Below, in pieces: positions 57,051 to 64,000 of a stretch of 64,000 bases of DNA. How positions within the stretch are numbered: the stretch's first letter is position 1; every line of letters begins with the position of its first letter. A model generated the notes under the pieces. The model saw nothing but the letters and a program-made list of their open reading frames with translations, was not told the DNA's origin and made no database searches. The DNA is from Helicoverpa zea (lineage: Eukaryota > Arthropoda > Insecta > Lepidoptera > Noctuidae), in the NCBI RefSeq assembly GCF_022581195.2, contig NC_061471.1:1922001-1986000 (forward strand). Reading direction: 5' to 3'. A program made the translations under genes and the position numbers.

Positions 57051-58880
57051 TGAATAACTAGCCACTACACAATATTAATCTCCACCACCATCGTACAAAA
57101 CGTCTTCAGAACCATTTTTTTCCCTCCTTCCTCCCAAAAAAAAAAAAACATAAATCTATTACTACCCACCCCCACAATAACTGTGACGCCATCCATACGC
57201 TACAAGAAGATACCAAACAGAGCCCCTGAGACTTGTGACTTTGACGCTTATAAATTGACGTTACTTATCTCTGTGTCACCTGTGTCACGGGGCGAAACAT
57301 AAATATACTTTTAAATCCAACACCACTGTTGGATTTTAACCTTAACTCTGAAGATTAAGGTAGGGTTTTGAATGGTAAGGGTAGATACAAAAGTTAGAAG
57401 TGTTTGCCAGTTATTAGGAGTCGCTGTAATGTTTGCAACTTATAGAGTGTATTCGATAAAGACTGTATTTACTTTTCTTGATGTGTCTCAAATTGTTGGT
57501 GTTTAATCTGTACTTTTGCATGCGTAACATACGTTATAGCATTTCCTACAGCTGCTTTGAGGAATTGATGAAAATAGTGCACTCAAAGATGCTGTAAGTA
57601 AACTTTCATTTGTCACACAAGACCAAGACCTTGATTTCAAAGCTGCCACCGAGAAGAGAGGATTTGCAAATTAAAACCTCAATGGTTTCATATTGAAATA
57701 ACGAGAAATATTCTTTACTATCCTAAAACCCAGTAGGTAGCCCATTCAGAATAACACGAAATCCAGACTGAATGAAGCGTTCACCACACACCAGTACTTT
57801 TGTCTAAAATTCTCGTCACGAACCAGAGCTTGTGTGACCACGGTATCCTGAACTGCTAGTCAATTTCATAGAAAATGAACTGCAAATTTCGGCACACAGG
57901 GGGCACCCCGTGGGGAATGCGGCAAAAAATTTCAATAGCACGTGCATCATTTGGAATCGTTCAAATATTTGCAACAAGGAAGGGGAGACGCGGGTTTTGG
58001 AGGTGTCAGTCACACCGACCGAGGGCACAAGTTGAGAGAGATGGCGGTTTGCTTTTGTTTTTTGATAGTCAATTCTAAATTAGCAGATACATGGGTAATT
58101 TTACGGGTTGGTGGAATACCTAAGTAGTAACAATATTGAATTGGTAAGAATTAATAGGGTCACTTTTGGATTTTTAAAACAAAGACAAAGAATACATATG
58201 TTGATACTTTGTTTAAATACCTTTGTTATCAAAATGAATAGTTCTACATGAAATTGCACATTTAGTTTATTAAATTATGTGTTTTTAAATATGTTAAAAA
58301 TGCTTTCAAAGACATAACAATTCAAAATTTTAATATTGTCGGCTTATTTTCTTAGAGCAAACAAGACTTTCGGCTATACATTGGACCAAACCAAGAACGG
58401 AGGCACTTGCACGGGGGTTAATATTGGTAGAAAAATATATGGTTTAGATTTTTTTATATACAAAAACCCACGGAATCGATTCAGAAGGGGACGCTCCAAA
58501 CATTTCAGGCGTTGAAAAATGGTGATCATTCCCCTTTGATATTAGAATATCTCAAATTTTTTAAACCTTTTTATTTTTTGGATTTCCGTAAAGGGAAGAA
58601 AATACATTGTCGGTGTATTGCTTATCATTGGACAATTTGTCAGGCAATGTAACCTTTTTCAACAACTTGACACTGAGGGACCCAAAGCTAATAAATCGAG
58701 GGATATATTTTGAACTTTTGAGTCCTTTTGTTTGTAGGGTGCATATATACTATATAGTTTTGTTGAAAGTTTTTGTCAATCCTATTTGAGCCGATATTTT
58801 GAAGGGGTGAAATTGATATTAAGCATTGTTTTTTTTTTTGTTCAGAGCGGAATCTCCTTTTGTGTGAATTTGTAATTGGT

Positions 58881-58886
58881 TTTATT
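58881..58886 (-). terminator. AATAAA polyadenylation signal for the esterase
   Basis: AATAAA on the - strand about 90 bp past the stop. Another AATAAA overlaps the stop codon itself (AAATAAAA at 58,970-58,977). Confidence 0.5.
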
Positions 58887-58972
58887 CTGTTAAGGTTTCC
58901 AGGCTGTGTAGATGATAGTCTTGCTCTAAACACCATTCAGATTAAAAGTCAAGAAAGAATTACTCTTAAATT

Positions 58973-61495
58973 TTATTTGCCAGTTTTCTCCTTAGAAGGG
59001 TTTTTCTGTGTAGTTTCCTTTTCTTTTAACTTCTTTTCTTCAGTCACAGGTTTTTTCTTATCATCTTCATTAACACTTTTTTTCGCAGTTTCACTCTTAT
59101 TATTTTCCTTATCATCACTTGCACCTTTCTTCATCGGTTCCTTTATATTTTGCTTCTTGTCTTCTTTTACACTAGTTTTCTTAGGTACTACCATACTTGT
59201 TTTATCTACAGGCATCGGATGCCAGTAAAACTGGTCATAGACCGTATCCCAAAAAGTATAATGGTTTTCAAACAAGTCTTTCTTAACTCTCAATTGGTTA
59301 CCTATTTGCAAATATTTTTGTTCTTTATTTGTGTATTTCGGCCACTGTACGTCAATTAGTAAGCTCTCGTATTGCGTCGGGTTTCTGTAAATGGGGAAAA
59401 AAATATTATTTTCAATTAAGTATGCAATTTAATTATTTACTTTATAAGAAGGAATACAATTCACTAGTAGAAATAACTCTTCATAACAAAACTGAATTTA
59501 ATCTAAAATTCTTAAAGTCTATTTTATATTGTATTAGAAATATTATATAGGTCAATGTTAAAATATTTTGGATAATACTTACTCAAACTTCACAAAATCT
59601 GTCCACATGGCCGTCATACGGTCTCTAGTATCCATGTCTGCTAGAGAGTTAGTGAAATCATAGAAATCTATCAAATACGAAGTTTGGTCTCGATGACTGG
59701 CGCCTTTTACTCTAACCATAAACCCATGCTTAAAACTTAGCTTTCCAACGTACGAAAACTCATACAGATAGACCGGTCTTGTAGATTTAAGAGCATGCAT
59801 TTTTGCTGATTTCATTATAGCGTACTTGAACATTGAATCAGAGAAGTAATCTATGTATCCTTCAACGCTATCGTGAGTTATTTCTTCGTTTTTAAAATAA
59901 TATTTCTTAACGTCATTGATGAAGTCATCCCGTGATTTATCACTGTCAAAAGCTAGGTCACCTGGTAAGAAGTCAGCAAAATTATCGTTCATCATCTCAC
60001 TCCAATCGGCAAACTTTATCGTTCTGCTTAAGCCTTCCATGTTCGCAAATCCAGTTAAAACCGGAATTTTCTCATAATCACTTTTATGGAACGTAATCAA
60101 CGGAGACTCCGTCACAATAGGTTCTGAATCTTTGACCACATTTTCAATGCATGGTGATAAGCCGAAGGTGGAATTTTTTAAGAAGAAATTCTTGCTGCCA
60201 GCAGCCAAATCCAGCGCTGTTGCGTTGAGCAAAAACTCTGTCAAGTCCTCAATTTTTCCCGTATTCTTAAAACCTACAGATATCGCTAAATTCGTAGCAC
60301 TATTAACCGGATCTCTGTTTATTGCGAATGGCGACAATGCTGAGCCACTTTCAAGTATTAGCTTATGTATCAATCCTTTAGTTGTTTTTGAGAGAGCTAA
60401 TAGTTCAGCCATAGAAGCTCCCACACTGAAGCCAGCCAACGTTACGTCATTAGGATCCCCACCAAACTTGCTGATGTACTTATTGATAAATCTCAAAGCA
60501 GCGAGTTGGTCTTTCAGCGCAGCATTGCCAGGTATCTCTTCAGTTCCCAAACAAGCGAATCCTTTGAATCCCAGTCTATAATTGAAACTGATTACTAGGA
60601 CATCATGACGGGCTAGATAGTTAAACTTGCCCATATTTCCACTACCTCCTGAGAAGGCACCACTGTGAATGTACACCAGTACTGGTACCAGATTGTTTTC
60701 GTTTGCGACTGTTGGGACAAAGAGGTTCATGGTCAAGCAGTCTTCGACTCCATCAAGAATAATTTCGTCATCATCGTCATCTGTCAGGTAGACTTGTTCG
60801 CAAACATTGTGCCTTACGTTGGCGTCCATGATGCCTTCCCATGGTTGCACCGGGAGGGGAGCCTGGAATGATTTGGAATATAAAGTGAATAAAATAGACA
60901 TCATGCGTACTTCCATTGATTAATTAATGTATCTCATTAATCAACCACTTAGAATACTTTTTAATTCTATGAATCTATTGTCGGAAAGTAATTGTTTCCA
61001 GAAAGATATACATCATCTTAATTGAGGTTAATATTAACATTATTAACTTTCCTTTCCCATGAGTCATATGTGATACACACTGATTGTGTCAACTGTTCAA
61101 CTATTGTGTCTGCAGTGAAGTGGTTTACACGGATGTTTTATGTAAAAACTGCATCTCTCTTTTACATAATACTTACTCTACATAAAATCTACAGAGAACA
61201 GCACATCAAATTACTACTATTACAATCAGATTTTCAACTTTATCTCTACAGTGTAAGATTCAATGTTGATTAGCAACATCATCGTTCATATATTTACTTA
61301 GGTATATACAAAGTGTCTTACCTTGAACTTGTCCCGTCCTTTAGGCGCAGTCGCATATGGCACTCCATAGAACTCATAGAAATCTCCAGCCCAATACTTT
61401 TCACCTCTCACACTGCCAACATCTAAACGGACTACCTTATAATCTTCAGCCAACACATTCACTACCAATAAAGTAAATACAATTTCCCGAAACAT
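58973..61495 (-). CDS. Secreted carboxylesterase with lysine-rich C-terminal tail (3 exons, 621 aa)
   Basis: Exons: 61495-61322 (174 nt), 60862-59583 (1,280), 59384-58973 (412 with stop); 1,866 nt, in phase. MFREIVFTLLVVNVLA is a signal peptide; the ATG at 61,495 is the first Met. It is an alpha/beta-hydrolase of the COesterase family (insect carboxyl/cholinesterases, hydrolysing ester substrates). The nucleophile Ser204 is in GFSVGAS, the acid Glu334 in NMEGL, and His448 in GASHRDQ, so the triad is complete. The oxyanion-hole motif, usually HGGGF, reads HSGAF (124-128). Family members usually have about 540-560 residues; here the fold ends near residue 545 and a tail of about 68 residues, mostly K, E, D, S and T, follows. 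The nucleophile motif (F and V instead of the usual E/D/H and A) suggests an unusual or divergent clade. Confidence 0.93.
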
Positions 61496-62037
61496 CTCCA
61501 CCGGTGGTAAAAATTCGAATGCAAGTTATCAATATAGAACGGTAACTGATAATTCTAGATAATGAATTATTATTACATCAATTATTTAGTAATGTCAGTG
61601 ATTTTTGATAAGGAACCTTGACATTATATTATTTGGCTAATTATCTTTTGGGAATTAAAGGTGTGATCGGATTTTGGGCCTGTAGTGAAATACCACGTGT
61701 ACTTTCATATTCTCTCAAAATATGATGATTTAGAGAAAGATAATATTTTTCTAGAATATTATGTAATTGAAAACAGTTAATTTTTATTATATTTCTTTGC
61801 CTTTTGCGTGCCAATGATGATCGTGTATAATTACCTTATATATCCTACACAAAGTCAGCTAAGCAACGCGTTACTAAATAAATAAATAGAAATATATTAG
61901 GCAAGGAAATCGCAAAGCCATGCTGCAAAATATATTATCATAAGATATCCTATACGGGCACATTTCTTGCGTCCGGCGGCCAAGTGTTGTTGCGATGACG
62001 TTTAGACTGTACGACTTTTTTCAAACATATGTTTACA

Positions 62038-62130
62038 CTGGGTTGAGGAGGTCAGATAGGCAGTCGTGCCTTTTAAAATAGACACTGGTACCTACTCAGC
62101 TGCATCTGGTTAGACTGAAATCCGACCACT
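62038..62130 (+). repeat. SINE family-1 fragment
   Basis: 'ctgggttgaggaggtcagat' through 'tctggttagactgaaatcc', truncated at both ends. Confidence 0.75.
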
Positions 62131-63204
62131 ATAAGAAATAACGCAAGTAACTTGTAATACAAGTGAACGGGAACTGCACTCGACTCAAGAACGCGTCACT
62201 GAAAAGAAAATTCTGTTAATAGTTCGGACTTTTTTCAATAGCATTTACTGAAAAGAATGTGTTGAATGTGTCAGGTAGCATTTTTTCATAGTCTTAGAAC
62301 CTCGCCTATTTTACTGTACCGCTGTAAGCAAGACCTTCTTTTGTTTCCTTGTTAAGCAAGTTATATGGGCTAGTAGCAAGGTGCGTAAGAAATGGGATAT
62401 TATAAATTGCATATCAAATAAATAATCGCCTATCAATAAATACTCATCATTTATATTCTTTTTTACATCAAATAACTTACTCCACTACAAATAAACTAAA
62501 TGTTTAACAAAACTCAAACTGCAGATAATTCGAAATTATACATCAATATGACATTACTTTTTTCCTTATAATGCAATACAGTTAAATTTATTCTTGTACA
62601 AAAATACTACATACAAGCATTAAATACTGACTGCACAGCAAATTTTCCATATTTCATAGCAAAATAACTATCCCAGTCTTATATTAACCAGTAAGTACAA
62701 CAAAACCTGTTCATCATATTAGTCTTAATTTTCAAGAAGCCATGCTCGGAAAATTTAATGATTATTATAATAAAAAAATCCTGTCACATTGCATTATTTC
62801 TAAAAGCAGAACAAATTAACTGAAATCTCATGCAGCGTACTATGAAGATGGTAGAATTTTATTTAGATTCAATTTATTTAGCACATTGCCATTTATAACC
62901 TTCCATTAAAAAACATTGTTTTAAAAATTGAAGCTAGCAACGAAAACGAATCGCTGCAAAACCGACTCCACGTAGTCTTATTTGCCCTACCCCTAGAGTG
63001 CAATTCAAAACCGCGTAGGCGCGGAGGGGCGAGGCGGCCTGCGAGCTGAGGCGCAGGTAGTTTTAACGCTCGCCGACGCGGTTGAGGCTGGCCGGCTCTG
63101 CCGGCCAGTAAGCCGAAGCTGCGGTGGTGAGCGTGAAAACCATCTGCGACGATAAGCTCGCATGGGACCGCCGGAGCCACGAAGCGCCGGAGCCGTGACA
63201 GAAA

Positions 63205-63297
63205 CCATGCTTGTTGCATGCTTACTTCCATGTTGCATGCCTGCTTACATGCTGCATGCCTGCTTGCATGCTTCAGGCTTGTTTGCATGCTTCTTAC
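63205..63297. repeat. Minisatellite rich in GCATGC
   Basis: Imperfect units of 10-20 bp such as 'gcatgcttgt', 'gcatgcctgcttacatgct' and 'gcatgcttcagg' are repeated head to tail for about 90 bp, next to a GC-rich patch (63,000-63,200). Confidence 0.8.
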
Positions 63298-64000
63298 AGG
63301 AAAATAAAAATTCCAAAAATATGCCAAAATATGATTCTGACTATAAACATTCTGAAATATGATAGTTCTGCCTTTTAATGACTACTTATATGAAATGTAT
63401 GCCAAAAGGAAGTACTGACAATGACTAAAAATGTACCCGCCCCATTTTTTTAAAGAATGTGCAAGCATATCATCGGACTTGCGATCCGACTCAAGTACGT
63501 GGCGCCAACTGCAGAAGCTAAAAATGAGCCTATTGGGCAAAAAAGGAAGCGTGGACTCTTATTAAGATTTCAATAAATTACAATTTTGCATTTAATTTTA
63601 TATTTTTTTGCTGATCTCATTATGTGGTAATTAATAAATAATAAGATGACTGTGACTAATAAAATGCTGTTTTATTCAGAAAAACTGCTGTAAATAATAT
63701 AAAAATAGAAGCTATATTTAAAAGGAAAAAAGTTAACATGTATAATGTGCATTAAGATTGTTAGCTGTGCATTGATGAAAAAGCTTTTGCTTTAGGAAAA
63801 ATCGCTGTACGCTGCGAAAATAAATTGTAGTGTGTTTAGTGATATTTTGAGTTGAATATTTTGCTGTGCAATCAGTAATTTTGATGGGAATTCGGAATTT
63901 TACTGCATAGAAAAAGGATATTTTTTTATTTGCGTTTAAATACTACCCGTAAGAAATCAGCATTGCTGCATATGTTGAAGATTTTGATTTACTTTCCTTT

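Larger units (their letters stand above)
34160..58972. other. Long gene-poor region
   Basis: About 24.8 kb between the allergen-like gene B and the esterase. Apart from the repeats, MITEs, satellite-like array and LTR element listed separately, no exon with splice sites plus recognisable protein was seen on either strand. Regulatory DNA, lncRNA exons or exons of a large flanking gene cannot be excluded from sequence alone. Confidence 0.55.
61496..64000. other. Gene-free right end
   Basis: No supported exon. It contains the esterase upstream region, a SINE family-1 3' fragment in + orientation at about 62,038-62,130, a GC-rich patch at 63,000-63,200 and a GCATGC-rich array at 63,205-63,297. 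Confidence 0.55.

Noticed and set aside
58860..59228. 122-residue + strand hydrophobic frame rich in F, L and S
   Set aside because: Antisense of the Lys-rich esterase tail; AAG/GAA codons read backwards give hydrophobic residues. No signal of its own.
60132..60581. 149-residue + strand frame
   Set aside because: Antisense shadow of the esterase main exon, which has the catalytic Ser motif on the - strand.

Overview
The window looks like nuclear DNA of a noctuid-type moth (Lepidoptera). The evidence is AT-rich sequence, short GT-AG introns, many tRNA-derived SINEs with GAT-repeat tails of the kind known from noctuids, RTE- and jockey-like LINE ends, and many MITEs. No bacterial features are present. 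All gene models below were built by hand from splice sites, reading phase and recognisable protein motifs.

Layout. (1) 1-860, + strand: a short exon resembling the membrane-anchor (SLC3A2_N) segment of amino-acid transporter heavy chains, with its 3' part also present at the left window edge. (2) 1,294-4,360: repeats, including a Harbinger-type element. (3) 4,369-27,571, - strand: a complete gene for the eIF2-alpha kinase GCN2 (EIF2AK4). I resolve 28 coding exons totalling 4,719 nt (1,572 residues), in frame throughout. They encode RWD, pseudokinase, kinase, HisRS-like and C-terminal regions in the canonical order. A functional-looking tRNA-Ser(GCT) gene lies in one intron. (4) 27,600-34,160: an RTE LINE end, then two tandem - strand genes for small secreted proteins resembling insect group-7-allergen-like proteins. 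(5) 34,200-58,900: about 25 kb without a convincing gene. It holds SINEs, MITEs, a 117-bp satellite-like array and a young non-autonomous LTR retroelement inserted into one copy of a duplicated non-coding block. (6) 58,973-61,495, - strand: a secreted carboxylesterase with an intact Ser-Glu-His triad and an unusual lysine-rich tail. (7) 61,500-64,000: no gene seen.

The most unusual signal is inside GCN2. Five separate tandem duplications overlap coding exons 13, 20, 21, 24 and 27, all in the kinase and HisRS-like/C-terminal half. Their states differ. Exon 13 has one intact in-phase spare copy and one killed by a TAG. Exon 21 has two intact in-phase spares whose only evident acceptor lies in SINE sequence. 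The exon 24 copy is split by a LINE. The exon 27 copy begins with a stop. The exon 20 copy is only a fragment. Together they look like alternative-exon birth and decay caught in one stress-kinase gene. Two four-codon uORFs chained by ATGA overlaps precede its start codon.

I cannot run searches here, so repeat-family names and the smaller genes' families are tentative. The GCN2, tRNA and esterase calls are firm.
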